Assembly: GCF_001707885.1 (NCBI RefSeq)
Contig: NZ_MASS01000002.1
Span: forward strand, 62,001 to 126,000
Source of the DNA: Desulfosporosinus cupriresistens
GTDB taxonomy: Bacteria; Bacillota; Desulfitobacteriia; Desulfitobacteriales; Desulfitobacteriaceae
Direction: 5' to 3'
Length of the DNA: 64,000 nt
In this document: one piece after another, positions 34,589 through 43,783 of the stretch
Layout of the letters: the number at the start of each line of letters is the position of its first letter
Position numbering within the stretch: position 1 is the first letter of the stretch
Made by a program: the position numbers and the translations under genes
Notes under the pieces: generated by a model
Told to the model about the DNA's origin: nothing
Databases searched by the model: none
The model's input: the letters and a program-made list of their open reading frames with translations, nothing else

Positions 34589-35479
34589 TTACAGAAAAGA
34601 TTCTACCAGTTCCCGATCTTGGAGGATATAATTTAGTTTATAAAGGAATGATTCAACATAACCGTTTTTTTGATTCTTGGGTATCAAAAAGTAGATTATT
34701 CTATCTGGTGGAGGATCAAGCAATTCGTGAAGAGTGACGTCTTTATTCTTAACAAGGTGGTATGCTACAGTTGCTGGAATTACTGCCCATGTATTGTTTT
34801 CATTTAAAAAATCCTCTAATAGCGACATTTGATCAAGGATTACTTTAGATCCAGCAGTGGAACCAAACCAGTAGTCGTGCCATAAATCATATTCGGGATT
34901 CCACGGAAGTCGTATCTCTCGTTTTACCTCAAGCACTGAGGGATGAACCTTTTCTTCCAATTCTGATAATCCGTTTGTGGCAAGTAGCATCTTTTCTCGA
35001 AAAGCGGGGACAGTTTCTGTTGTTCGTGAAAATTGGTTATCAGATATAAGTGCCAAATCAATTTGTCTCGATTCAATATAGCTGTATGCTTCCCTTGAAT
35101 GATGGTTATGGAAGACAAGACGGCAGTCCGGATGGTCTTTCATAAAGAGGCGAAAGACAGAGGGCAAAATATAAGAACTAACACTACCTATAGAGGATAC
35201 GTAAAATATTTTACTGTTGCCAAGATTTGTGATTTCCTGTGCCTCTAGCCATACAGCCTGTAACTTCTCAGCTACCGATATGAATGCCTTGCCTTGATTT
35301 GTAAGCTCAATTGTACGCACCCCTTTTTTGCGCTTTATTAAAGAGTATCCTAAATCACTCTCTAAGGCGTGAATACGGCGACTGAGTGCGGGTTGCGTCA
35401 CGAACAGATACTTAGCTGCAGCTGTAATACTGCCTGTTTTTATCACTGTTAGAAATGCTTCTATTTCCAATTCCGTCAT
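34589..35479 (-). CDS. LysR-family transcriptional regulator
   Basis: 296 residues. The N-terminal winged helix reads MTELEIEAFLTVIKTGSITA and YLFVTQPALSRRIHALESDL (recognition helix), followed by a substrate-binding domain (FYVSSIGSVSSYILPSVFRL). It is divergent from an EamA exporter and a LUD protein, with starts overlapping at a 42-bp palindrome, so it very likely controls them and itself. The effector is unknown. Confidence 0.92.
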   Translation of the reverse strand: MTELEIEAFLTVIKTGSITAAAKYLFVTQPALSRRIHALESDLGYSLIKRKKGVRTIELTNQGKAFISVAEKLQAVWLEAQEITNLGNSKIFYVSSIGSVSSYILPSVFRLFMKDHPDCRLVFHNHHSREAYSYIESRQIDLALISDNQFSRTTETVPAFREKMLLATNGLSELEEKVHPSVLEVKREIRLPWNPEYDLWHDYWFGSTAGSKVILDQMSLLEDFLNENNTWAVIPATVAYHLVKNKDVTLHELLDPPPDRIIYFLIPKNQKNGYVESFLYKLNYILQDRELVESFL

Positions 35480-35483
35480 TTAG

Positions 35484-35525
35484 ATACCCCTATAATATAA
35501 AGTATTATTTATATTATAGGGGTAT
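35484..35525. promoter_or_regulatory. 42-bp palindromic operator between lysR and the EamA gene
   Basis: Two perfect 18-base arms, the left being ATACCCCTATAATATAAA, surround GTATTA. The palindrome begins 5 bases upstream of the LysR start codon and contains TATAAT/TATATTATA in both directions. It probably holds overlapping divergent -10 boxes and the LysR binding site. Confidence 0.75.
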
Positions 35526-35637
35526 TATAAGCATTTTTCAACGGTATTTAGTTATGATACTCTTAATGCTATATCAAATAATAATGAGGAATATTGAGGG
35601 CAATAATGAAGACTTACTCCAAGGTGTATTATCAAGG

Positions 35638-36582
35638 ATGCAAGGGAGGAAGATTTACATAAAAAACAGAGCATTTTCGCAGAAACAAGCGGAAATACTG
35701 CTTGTTTTAGTAATTTTAGCGCGGAGCACTTCTTTTGTAATGACAAAAATCGGTATTCGTGATATGGGGACTTTTTCGCTTCTTAGTCTACGATTTCTTA
35801 TTGCTTTTCTTTTCCTGTTGCCATTTGGATGGAAACGATTAAGATGCGCCTCCGGCAGGACACTTTTTAGAGGAATGCTGCTGGGAGCAGCTTTTTTTAC
35901 AGTTATGGCGGCGGAAGTTTCTGGTCTTAAGACGACGGATGCTTCTACCGTTGCATTTCTGGAAAACACCGCTATTGTATTTGTTCCGCTTTTTGAAGCA
36001 GTTCTGCGCAGAAAACCTCCTAAAGTTCCAGTAATTGTGAGTTCAGTTATATCTCTTTTGGGAGTTGCCTTGCTAACTTTGAAAAGCGGTTCGTTTTCTT
36101 TGTCAGCAGGAGAATTTCTATGTTTGATGGCTGCGATATTTTACGCTTGCTCAATCATATTAACAGATAGAATCAGCCGAAAAGATGATCCCTTGACACT
36201 TGGAATTTTGCAGGTGGGATTTATTGGGCTGTACAGTATAATTGCTGCTTTTCTATTTGAGACCCCTGATATACCCGCAACCTTTTCTGAGTGGGGAATT
36301 ATCTTTATATTAGCAATCGTTTGCAGCGGTTTCGGATTTACACTCCAACCGCTGGCCCAGAGTCGTACAACTTCTGAACGTGCTGGATTGTTTTGTGCCA
36401 TTAGTCCTGCCAGTGCAACAGTTTTAGGGAGGATATTCTTAAATGAGAGTTTGGGTCTTATGGGAATTTTAGGGACATTATTAATTTTATTAGGAATGGT
36501 TTCTGTCAACATAATGAATTTTATCAAAAAGGAGAAGTCCAACAATGAAGTACGAAAAAATCATTCAATCATTGAAACATAA
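35638..36582 (+). CDS. EamA/DMT-family transporter
   Basis: About 314 residues with ten membrane helices in two EamA repeats (LSLRFLIAFLFLLPFGWKRL in the first, GFTLQPLAQSRTTSERAGLF in the second). Such proteins export amino acids or metabolites. The frame is open back to 35455, inside the LysR gene; usable starts are ATG 35587 or 35638, neither with a good ribosome site, so the start is uncertain. I take 35638 from family length. The stop overlaps the following LUD gene by 38 bases. Confidence 0.85.
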   Translation: MQGRKIYIKNRAFSQKQAEILLVLVILARSTSFVMTKIGIRDMGTFSLLSLRFLIAFLFLLPFGWKRLRCASGRTLFRGMLLGAAFFTVMAAEVSGLKTTDASTVAFLENTAIVFVPLFEAVLRRKPPKVPVIVSSVISLLGVALLTLKSGSFSLSAGEFLCLMAAIFYACSIILTDRISRKDDPLTLGILQVGFIGLYSIIAAFLFETPDIPATFSEWGIIFILAIVCSGFGFTLQPLAQSRTTSERAGLFCAISPASATVLGRIFLNESLGLMGILGTLLILLGMVSVNIMNFIKKEKSNNEVRKNHSIIET

Positions 36583-37150
36583 TGGTTATAAGGTTTTATT
36601 TTTTTTTGAAACATCGACAGCGGCAGCGGAATATGTTGATGCAAATATAAACGGGTATACCGTTGGGTTTGGAGATTCGGCAACGCTTGCATCAATGAAA
36701 CTTGCAGAACTCTTATCGAAGCATAATTCAGTGGTAGATCCAGGAAAATATTCTGGATTTGAATTCAAAGAAATTGCTCAAAAAGCACTTTTGACCGATG
36801 TGTTTTTCACATCAGTTAATGGAGCAGCGGAAACGGGTGAACTGGTGAACATTGATGGGACTGGAAATCGAGTTGCAGGCTCATTATTTGGACATAAAAA
36901 AGTTATCTTTGTATTTGGGACAAACAAAATTGAACCTACTCTTGAAAAGGCTATATGGCGTGCTCGTAACATCGCTGCTCCCCAAAATGTAAAGCGTTTT
37001 GGTTATAAAAATCCTTGTGCAGTTAAGGGCGATCGCTGCTATAATTGCTCAAGCCCTGACAGGATATGTAATACATTGAATATTCATCTTAAGAAGATGA
37101 AAGGTGTTGACGCGGAGGTAATTATAATAGATGAAAGTTTAGGAATGTAA
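36545..37150 (+). CDS. LUD-domain protein (LutC/YkgG-like)
   Basis: 201 residues. VGFGDSATLASMKLAELL, DVFFTSVNGAAETGELVNID, GHKKVIFVFGTNKIEPTLEK and a Cys-rich CAVKGDRCYNCSSPDRICN are the DUF162/LUD hallmarks of the short YkgG type. LUD proteins take part in lactate utilisation and related redox steps; this short Cys-containing form is common in Clostridia with no fixed role. AAAGGAG precedes ATG 36545 within the EamA gene, so the two are coupled under the LysR regulator. Confidence 0.88.
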   Translation: MKYEKIIQSLKHNGYKVLFFFETSTAAAEYVDANINGYTVGFGDSATLASMKLAELLSKHNSVVDPGKYSGFEFKEIAQKALLTDVFFTSVNGAAETGELVNIDGTGNRVAGSLFGHKKVIFVFGTNKIEPTLEKAIWRARNIAAPQNVKRFGYKNPCAVKGDRCYNCSSPDRICNTLNIHLKKMKGVDAEVIIIDESLGM

Positions 37151-37203
37151 AAAAAATAGGTACTTCACCCCACTAAGACGAAGTAGCGGTTGCAGGACAC
37201 CCT

Positions 37204-37626
37204 ACACTACTATACCAGCCGGGAAGAATTGACCTTGGCATACCTATCGAGGAGACAGTCGGAGCCATCTCCGAGCTAGTTCAAGCTGGATATGTCAAAC
37301 ATATCGGACTATCCGAAGTGGATGCCGAAACATTAAGAAGGGCGCATTCTGTCCATCCTATTCGTTTTGTAGAAATGCAATATTCTCTTTTCAACCGTAA
37401 GATGGAAAAGGAGCTTTTGCCTGCTGCAAAAGAATTGGGAGTTGGAATTATTGCCTATGGCACTTTGGCTCATGGATTGCTTGGTGGCAACTGGTCAAAA
37501 GAACGGTCAGACCAGAATAATTTCCTTCCTATCTTCCACAAAGATAATATAGACAAAAATCTTTCTCTTGTAGAAGCATTGCAGGAAATAGCCGCTGAAA
37601 AACTCTCAAACCACAATATATTTTGA
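37204..37626 (+). pseudogene. Aldo/keto reductase, middle fragment
   Basis: The frame reads LLYQPGRIDLGIPIEETVGA, then ISELVQAGYVKHIGLSEVDA, RRAHSVHPIRFVEMQYSLFN and AKELGVGIIAYGTLAHGLLG. These are the central strands of AKR13-type enzymes. The N-terminal third with the catalytic Asp-Tyr-Lys and the C-terminal NADPH-binding segment are missing, and no start codon precedes the homology. It is a non-functional remnant 54 bases after the LUD gene. Confidence 0.85.
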
Positions 37627-38262
37627 AAGTTTTATTGCACGTAATTTTTACTTATTGGTAATATTGTAGCAGTACTTCCAAAGTATTGAGTTGATAAAAT
37701 TATGCTTACACAATAAATGTGCGGATAAGAGAATTGAAGGCAGACAGTTTCGGAGAAGAGTTTCCTAGAAAGATATCCTTCCGCCAAGGAACTACCCTGT
37801 CCTGACGACATCATTATTGTCTACTCAAAGCACGTGGAAAGAATGGTCCTCATGCAAAGAAAACATAGTTAGAAGGACCGCTCAATCGCTAGTTTGACGT
37901 AGTGGAGGCCGTGTCCGGAGGATATGATTAAAAATTGCCATTTTTGAGTTTGACTAAGCTAGCTTAGTTAAGCTTGGAGCAACTTCTAGTGGGAGCAGAA
38001 CTCACCGCAAAAGGAAAAATAGGTGTGTCCAGTTGTCCCTTATGTTGAAAACATCTCCGGGAACGAAATGCGTTTGCAGCGATCTCGGACGCTCTCATCG
38101 TCGGTCCATAGGTGCATTGTCGTCATTTGGGCTGGAGTCGCGCGGTGTCTCCTTCAAGGTCAATAGCATGGTGACTGCCGACAAATATGACGTTGTCAGC
38201 AGTCTGCTCCTCAGTTGAAACTGGGGGTTATTAACCCTGTCTTTAAAGCTAAAAGGGGGCGA
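37627..38262. other. Degenerate intergenic stretch
   Basis: No gene is supported. About 38030-38218 is more GC-rich and is open in one frame for 61 codons, with coding-like pieces in other frames (for example FAAISDALIVG). It may be a frameshifted relic, but I cannot name a family. Confidence 0.3.
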
Positions 38263-38502
38263 CTAGGCCTGGGGAGGGTCGTAAAGGTCATTGGTTGTCG
38301 TATCAATGACCTTTATATCCCGTATTCCAGTCAGGGCACCGCTGGGCGTTAAGAATATATCACTTGCGATAAGCGAATCCATAACGGCCACGGCTTCAGT
38401 CAACTGCAGGTTTTCCTTCGGATTAGAAATCGTAATCGCGAAGGTTTTGCCGCCTGTGGTATTAAACGTCAACCTGACCACCTTACTTGTTGAGAGGGAC
38501 AT
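38263..38502 (-). CDS. DUF2922 family small protein
   Basis: 79 residues. VRLTFNTTGGKTFAITISNP, then VAVMDSLIASDIFLTPSGAL and IRDIKVIDTTTNDLYD is the DUF2922 pattern. Such proteins in spore-forming Firmicutes occur beside DUF1659, as here. AAGGAGGTG precedes ATG 38502. Function unknown. Confidence 0.85.
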   Translation of the reverse strand: MSLSTSKVVRLTFNTTGGKTFAITISNPKENLQLTEAVAVMDSLIASDIFLTPSGALTGIRDIKVIDTTTNDLYDPPQA

Positions 38503-38534
38503 AGTTCCACCTCCTTACATCAGGTTCCAGCTAG

Positions 38535-38762
38535 TTATTCATCAGTCAGCTCAAAGGTCTTCCGGTAGAGTACGTCGAGCACCGGATTCTGGGACAGGCT
38601 GAATAAAGCATGGGCCGCATCGTGAACAGCTTGTTCTGAGGCCTCGAATCTCAGGTAATTCAGGCCTTTCTGCCTTTTTATCGGAGCGCCGAGGGCGGTG
38701 AGCCCGGCCTGGTATACGACAACCAGTGCCGAATTCAAAGGAGTTACAACGACCGCCATCAT
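38535..38762 (-). CDS. DUF1659 family small protein
   Basis: 75 residues: AVVVTPLNSALVVVYQAGLT, then GLNYLRFEASEQAVHDAAHA and LFSLSQNPVLDVLYRKTFEL. This is the DUF1659 family (YvlD/YvrJ neighbourhood). AAAGGAGGTGAGT precedes ATG 38762; the longer frame to 38849 has no start signal. It is the first gene of a two-gene operon with DUF2922. Function unknown. Confidence 0.85.
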   Translation of the reverse strand: MMAVVVTPLNSALVVVYQAGLTALGAPIKRQKGLNYLRFEASEQAVHDAAHALFSLSQNPVLDVLYRKTFELTDE

Positions 38763-38972
38763 ACTCACCTCCTTTCCTCTGGATTGACAGGCTGCATAAA
38801 TTGCGGCTTGTCCGTACAGTTTATGATTTCCCTTGTCCAAAGGTGACACAACTCTTCCTGCTTGTCACATATTATCCAGACTAACAAGCTACCCCGAAGA
38901 GCGCGGATTCCGGGGATTTCCCCAAAGGAAGGATTCTTGAGGAAGATAAAACAGGTAATGCCGACCCGCTGG

Positions 38973-39018
38973 GCTTGTCCCCAAAATCGTACGCGCGTAC
39001 GATTTTGGGGACAAGCCG
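38973..39018. repeat. 46-bp perfect palindrome without a loop
   Basis: The left half is GGCTTGTCCCCAAAATCGTACGC, and the right half is its exact reverse complement; the centre is CGCG. It lies in the divergent space between the DUF1659 operon and the DUF3102 gene. Perfect palindromes of this length without spacer are rare in chromosomes. No TA-rich tail makes it an obvious terminator. Confidence 0.9.
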
Positions 39019-39083
39019 AGGAGAAAGCTCTCACCCTTGTCGGGATAGTCCCATATTATATGGATAAGGAAGAGAAAGGATCC

Positions 39084-39914
39084 GTGAATAATATGGGTGA
39101 TATTATCTCCGAGCGCACGCCGCTATTAATCGCGGCTGAAATTAATATCATTAAACACCAAACCGAGAAAATGGTTCTTAACAACTTTATCGAAATCGGC
39201 CGGCGGCTGACAGAGGCCAAGGGCCTGTTCAAGTTTGGGGAATGGGCTAAGTGGCTGAAAGAGTCCGTGGGCTTTTCCCAGAGCAGGGCTGAAAAACTGA
39301 TGCGCCTCTACGATGCGTACGGGCTCCAACAGCCCGCCTTACGCGGCTCAGAAGCGCAGGCCCTGGAACTGCCGAATTTGAGCTACACCCACGCGCTCAT
39401 TCTTCTGGGGGTGCCGGAAGAGGATCGGGCGCAATTCATCAATGATATAGATATTGAAAGCCTAACTACCCGTGAGCTGCAGCTGGCGGTTAATGATCTG
39501 AAACAGTCCCAACAAGAGAAGGCAGGTCTCCAGACAGCCCTTAATGACGAAAAGGAGAAAAACACGCAGCTGGCCAGGGAGTGCGACAACCTGAAAAAAG
39601 AAACCAATGATTTACGAAAGTCCAAGCAAGAACTTCAGCAGGATGTTGAGAAAAAGGTCATGGAGAATAAGAAACTCACAGAAAATTCGAATTTGAAGAG
39701 CTACCAAAGGGTTAGCAACGAGCTCGCTGCTGCCCAGATCAAGCTGCTCACCGGTAAAGTTGCTTTTCGCTACGAGACCTTGGACAAAGCGTTCAAGGAA
39801 CTGACTTATGAGATGGATTTGCTGGCAAAGATTGATCCCCAGGTGCATGGCGAGTATAAAAAAATACTGAATGATTTTTTAATCAAAGCGATGGAGAAGC
39901 GAATGGGGAATTAG
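39084..39914 (+). CDS. DUF3102 family protein with long coiled coil
   Basis: About 276 residues. The N-terminal half has KHQTEKMVLNNFIEIGRRLT, AKWLKESVGFSQSRAEKLMR and LSYTHALILLGVPEEDRAQF, the DUF3102 domain found in phage- and plasmid-like proteins. It is followed by a coiled coil (LARECDNLKKETNDLRKSKQ) and a helical tail. GTG 39084 follows GAAAGG; ATG 39093 is also possible. The open frame reaches 38862 through the palindrome, but that extension is not protein-like. Probable mobile-element cargo; role unknown. Confidence 0.75.
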   Translation: MNNMGDIISERTPLLIAAEINIIKHQTEKMVLNNFIEIGRRLTEAKGLFKFGEWAKWLKESVGFSQSRAEKLMRLYDAYGLQQPALRGSEAQALELPNLSYTHALILLGVPEEDRAQFINDIDIESLTTRELQLAVNDLKQSQQEKAGLQTALNDEKEKNTQLARECDNLKKETNDLRKSKQELQQDVEKKVMENKKLTENSNLKSYQRVSNELAAAQIKLLTGKVAFRYETLDKAFKELTYEMDLLAKIDPQVHGEYKKILNDFLIKAMEKRMGN

Positions 39915-40116
39915 GGGTACTGCCAACCAAATGACTTAAAACACACGCTAAGACAATATTTAACAGTAAGACGCCGGGTTTCCCTACTCTAAGTCAATTA
40001 TCCCAGGTATGTAATTATCGGCTATACAACTGTATTTTTCTTTAAAAGTTCGCCATTAACTTGTAACCTTTTGTACCCCTTTTATACTCTAAATATCAGA
40101 ACTATGGAGAGGGGAA

Positions 40117-40218
40117 ATGTATCATGAAAAAACACTAAGGAAGGTAGATTTCGAAATATATCAAGGTGAGTTTATCGTAGTAGGGTTATTACCAGCCTTA
40201 AAGAAGGTGAAGAAATAA
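40117..40218 (+). pseudogene. ABC transporter ATPase stub
   Basis: A 33-codon frame with a good AGAGGGG site reads LRKVDFEIYQGEFIVVG and then LLPALKKVKK. The first part is the strand just before Walker A of a LolD-type ATPase; the rest of the domain is deleted. It may still be translated as a peptide, but it cannot be an ATPase. The upstream 39915-40116 has no other gene; TTGTAA and TATACT boxes near 40060-40090 may be its old promoter. Confidence 0.5.
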
Positions 40219-40274
40219 TTTAATTTCTTTAGTATCAAGACTTTAATTAAATAAAACTACAAAGAAAAGGTGTG

Positions 40275-40676
40275 ATGGTAATAAAAATGGATAATAAATT
40301 TGGACAACGACTTTACATTTTTTTTGGTTTCATCTTTTTGTTATTTAGTGGGATATTTGGCATATCCTCTATTACTAGAGGTGTCTTTCCAACCGGACAA
40401 GAACTTGTAATGTTCGGAATCAGTGTTATGGCTTTTTGCCTTGCTTATCTTCACCCTCAATTTAAGGAAAATGACGAACGTTCAAAACTGATACGAGAAA
40501 AGGGAATGTTTTATAGTTATTTTATTATCGTTAGTATTCTAATAATATTATCAGGGCTTTTTCAATTTAATGTTATCAATCTCAATGGCATTCAGACAGT
40601 TTATCTAGTAGAAACTTTAATAATAGTTACAGTTTTTCTATCGTTTGTGGTTCTGTCAAAAACTATAATAGTTTAG
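40275..40676 (+). CDS. Four-helix membrane protein, DUF2178-like
   Basis: 133 residues with four hydrophobic segments in two pairs (LYIFFGFIFLLFSGIFGI, ELVMFGISVMAFCLAYL). A charged loop FKENDERSKLIREKGMFYSY between the pairs is characteristic of DUF2178-type proteins. AAAAGG lies before ATG 40275; ATG 40287 is possible. The ABC stub just upstream suggests it is the survivor of a transport operon. Function unknown. Confidence 0.6.
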   Translation: MVIKMDNKFGQRLYIFFGFIFLLFSGIFGISSITRGVFPTGQELVMFGISVMAFCLAYLHPQFKENDERSKLIREKGMFYSYFIIVSILIILSGLFQFNVINLNGIQTVYLVETLIIVTVFLSFVVLSKTIIV

Positions 40677-40719
40677 GCCTCTCTCATTGAAGGGGCTGTG
40701 TGAAAACACAGCTAAGAAA

Positions 40720-40755
40720 AACAGTCTAAAATGCAAGTTTTAGACTGTTTTTTGC
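40720..40755 (+). terminator. Terminator inside the left end of the IS
   Basis: AACAGTCTAAAA and TTTTAGACTGTT (perfect 12-base arms, 6-base loop) followed by TTTT. It blocks read-through into the transposase gene. Confidence 0.85.
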
Positions 40756-40819
40756 CATTTTAGAGTGGAGTAATGGTAAAATATATGTAGAAAGAAAACG
40801 CAAAAGCAGGTGTATTAGA

Positions 40820-42405
40820 ATGTCAAAGCCTGGACAAAAAGTGCATAACAAAATCGTCTTCAAAGAATATAATCAAAAACAATTGAGCCTTCCCATTGAC
40901 TTAGAATGCTTAATACCAGCAAATCATATGGTGAGAGTCATCAATAGTGCTATAGATCAAATGAACCTAGAACCTCTATTTGCCAAATATCCAGGAGGAG
41001 GTCGATCCAGCTTTCATCCAGTTATGATGACAAAATTGCTGGTGTACGCCTATGCCGATAAAATATATTCAAGTAGACGAATTGAAAAAGCTGCGCGAGA
41101 AAACATCATGTATATGTGGCTTTGCGGTGGCAATGTACCCGACTTTAAAACCATTAATAGCTTCCGTGGCGAGCGAATGAAAGACATCATCCTCGAAGTA
41201 TTTAGTGAAGTGGTCGAGCTATTAATTAAGCAAGGACACATCAAATTAGAAAATTACTTCTTAGACGGAACCAAAATAGAAGCCAATGCTAACAAGTACA
41301 GCTGGGTCTGGGGGAAATCAACCAAGCGCTACAAAGAGAAGCTTCGAGAAAAATGCAAAGAGCTTTTACTGTATGCCCAACATACTAATGATGAAGAACA
41401 GAACGAATATGGGGATCGAAACCTAGAGGAGTTGGGCGAAGAAAAACCAATTGATGCCAAAGCTATAGAAGAAGCCGTACAGAGAATCGATGAAAAGTTA
41501 ACCACGAACCCCACATAAAACACTAAAGAAAGCCAAAAAACTGATGGAGCGCGATTACCTGCCTCGAATGAAGAAATACGAAAAGCAGGAAGAACTCCTT
41601 GCCGAACGGAACAGTTATTCTAAAACCGATACCGATGCAACCTTTATGAGAATGAAAGAAGATCACATGAAAAACGGGCAGTTAAAGCCCGGTTACAATG
41701 TCCAAATAGGAACAGAGAACCAATTTGTAGTAGGTTATAGCATCCATCGATCCGCGGGAGATACCAGCTGTATGAAGGAGCATTTAGAGGGAGTAAAAAA
41801 AAGAACTAGGTGGCAAACTTCCAAAGAACATCGTTGCGGATGCCGGATATGGTAGCGAAGAAAACTATGAATATCTCGAAGAAGCCAAAGTGGGAAACTA
41901 CATAAAATACAACACCTTTCACAAAGAAACAACTCGTAAATGGAAGGCAGATCTAACCCGAGTACAGAATTGGCACTATAACGAAAAACAAGACGAATAC
42001 ACTTGTGGGTATGGCAAGATACTGAGATTCCGCTACGAAAAAACTCAAAAAAGCAAAAACGGGTATCGAAGTTTAGTCCGTGTTTATGAAAGCGACGACT
42101 GTAAGGATTGTCCCTATCGGGATCGATGTATAAAGAAGACGGATAAACCAGAATTCAACAAACGGATTTACATTAATAGACGAGGTAATGAACTAAAAGC
42201 TCAAGCGCGGGCTAACTTAACGAGTGAGTACGGTCTAGAGATGCGAAGTCTGAGGCCAGTAGAAGTCGAAAGCGTCTTTGGTAATATCAAAGGCAATTTT
42301 GGTGTCAGGCGATTTATACTCAAAGGAATGACCAAGGTTAAATTAGAATGGGGCCTACATTGTATAGCCCATAATATGAGAAAGATGGCAGCCTTCAGTG
42401 TATGA
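40820..42405 (+). pseudogene. IS1182-family DDE transposase with two frameshifts
   Basis: Three consecutive frames give one transposase. The first is 40820-41518 (LIPANHMVRVINSAIDQMNL, HPVMMTKLLVYAYADKIYSS, NYFLDGTKIEANANKYSWVW with the first catalytic Asp). The second (from about 41520) reads [20 protein letters not shown]. The third runs from about 41800 to 42405 ([20 protein letters not shown] with the second Asp, and VESVFGNIKGNFGVRRF with the Glu). The breaks coincide with a CCCC run at 41509-41512 and an A8 run at 41795-41802. Either the element is dead or slippage joins the frames. Confidence 0.85.
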
Positions 42406-42501
42406 TGGTTGCCGTCTTTCTTTTTTTGTACATTTTATGGAGTTTATTGCATTAATAACGACGAAGGGGACCGTACTGAAACAAAGTTTCAGCACAGCCC
42501 C

Positions 42502-42829
42502 TAGTTCGCATATGAAGAACGCATTAGGTTGGGAAAACATGTACCTAGAGAGTTGTTTTTTAGAGAAGGCGCTACCGCACATCATACGTCGTTTATCAGT
42601 CATATCCACAAGGGCTTGCAGCCATTTTATAGATTGCGTCGATGTCTGCTTTAAACTTGGAATAAGTTGCTAGTTGTTACCGATACATAGAAACTCAATG
42701 AAAATTATGTCTATTTAATCAGCTAAATGTAACTTATTTAGTTCTGTTACATTCAATATTGAGTTTTGGGCACTGGTCCCTCTACCGGACTTTTGGACGA
42801 TATGTGTACAGAACCCCAATTATGGGTAT
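42502..42829. other. Intergenic region right of the IS
   Basis: No gene is supported. AATGTAAC/GTTACATT (42726-42753) is a small hairpin past the 3' end of the DUF975 gene and may be its terminator. Confidence 0.35.
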
Positions 42830-43486
42830 TTAATTCCCATAATCTTTCAAGTCCTGGTAGAAGTTAGCCAAAGCAGTATTGTAGTAAGGAATAACCCACA
42901 AAAACCCTATACCGAGTGTTATTATTCCCAAAAGGAACCACCCTAAATAGCTTAACCATAACTTAAATAGGTCAAATTTATAACCAACCATCATGAGTTT
43001 GCTTCGTTTTAAGGCTTCTAAGGCACTGAGTTGAGGGTTATCGCACAGAATATAATAGGCCATGGAATATCTTAGGATGGCAATAATTCCTGGAATAATA
43101 AGAAGTAACATCCATAATAGCGTAAAAACAGTTATCAAAAGATTCAGAACAAATGTTTTGAGGAAAAATTTAAAACCGCCAAACATATCCTTGATTACTG
43201 GTCCTTCATTCCTCATCAGCTTAACGAAATAGCCTGCTACCCCGAGGGCTACTGGACCTGCTAAAATGAAGGACACTAAATCACCCAGGCCTGAGGAGTG
43301 CCTGGTCGTAGGGACACTAACCAGTTCACCATTCTGCCATACATTTCGTAGAGTCTGAATCTCATTTCCGTTTGCAAAGGCCTGTGTAAGAAGCCACGCA
43401 ATAAAACATACGATAACCGCTTGGGTCCAATTGCCACTTAACTGTTCTTTAGCCCGGCGTTTTAAATCATAACTTTCTTGTGGCAT
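42830..43486 (-). CDS. DUF975 family membrane protein
   Basis: 218 residues with about five membrane helices. The start SYDLKRRAKEQLSGNWTQAV, then LWMLLLIIPGIIAILRYSMA and YILCDNPQLSALEALKRSKL (the conserved DNP..SA..AL..S..MM motif) identify DUF975. ATG 43486 follows AGGAGG. Function unknown. Confidence 0.9.
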   Translation of the reverse strand: MPQESYDLKRRAKEQLSGNWTQAVIVCFIAWLLTQAFANGNEIQTLRNVWQNGELVSVPTTRHSSGLGDLVSFILAGPVALGVAGYFVKLMRNEGPVIKDMFGGFKFFLKTFVLNLLITVFTLLWMLLLIIPGIIAILRYSMAYYILCDNPQLSALEALKRSKLMMVGYKFDLFKLWLSYLGWFLLGIITLGIGFLWVIPYYNTALANFYQDLKDYGN

Positions 43487-43556
43487 ACCTTTTGCCTCCT
43501 TTGAATTTTATAGATAACGAATTATAACACTGTTTTCAGACTTTTTAGCAAAAAAT

Positions 43557-43700
43557 CTACTCTAAATCGCTGTCTTCGAAAATAAAGATCTCTTCAATCG
43601 TCGAATTCAGAACACAGGCCACTTTTGCTGCAAGCTTAAGTGAGGGATTGTAGTCCCCTTTTTCAAGAAAGACAATTGGTGCCTGACAGGCATCTTTTTT
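43557..43700 (-). pseudogene. XRE-type regulator, C-terminal remnant
   Basis: On the minus strand the frame reads PIVFLEKGDYNPSLKLAAKV then ACVLNSTIEEIFIFEDSDLE and stop, the second half of a small Cro/CI-type regulator. The first two helices and the start are missing. It faces away from the intact XRE gene at 43784. Confidence 0.75.
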
Positions 43701-43733
43701 GCTATTTAATTTTGGTATCTTGCTATTACCTTA

Positions 43734-43767
43734 TTTACAAATGACACCGATAGTGTAAAATTACACT
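43734..43767 (+). promoter_or_regulatory. Promoter with operator palindrome at the head of the biosynthetic cluster
   Basis: TTTACA (43734-43739), 16-base spacer, TAAAAT (43756-43761). A perfect palindrome AGTGTAA-AA-TTACACT (43752-43767) is centred on the -10 box. This is the classical layout for repression by the XRE protein encoded immediately downstream. Confidence 0.7.
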
Positions 43768-43783
43768 CAAGGAGTGTTACTTT

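Larger units (their letters stand above)
40692..42501 (+). mobile_element. IS1182-type insertion sequence (inactive)
   Basis: Left end GGGGCTGTGTGAAAAC (40692-) and right end complement GGGGCTGTGCTGAAAC (ending 42501) form matching terminal inverted repeats of about 16 bases. Inside the left end are a small hairpin GCTGTGT-GAAA-ACACAGC and a 12-bp-stem terminator (40720-40755), which would shield the transposase from outside transcription. The 1.8-kb length and the transposase fit the IS1182 family. No target duplication is evident at the flanks. Confidence 0.85.

Noticed and set aside
38033-38218. 61-codon plus-strand frame in GC-richer DNA
   Set aside because: No ribosome site and no domain; coding-like words appear in different frames, so at best a relic.
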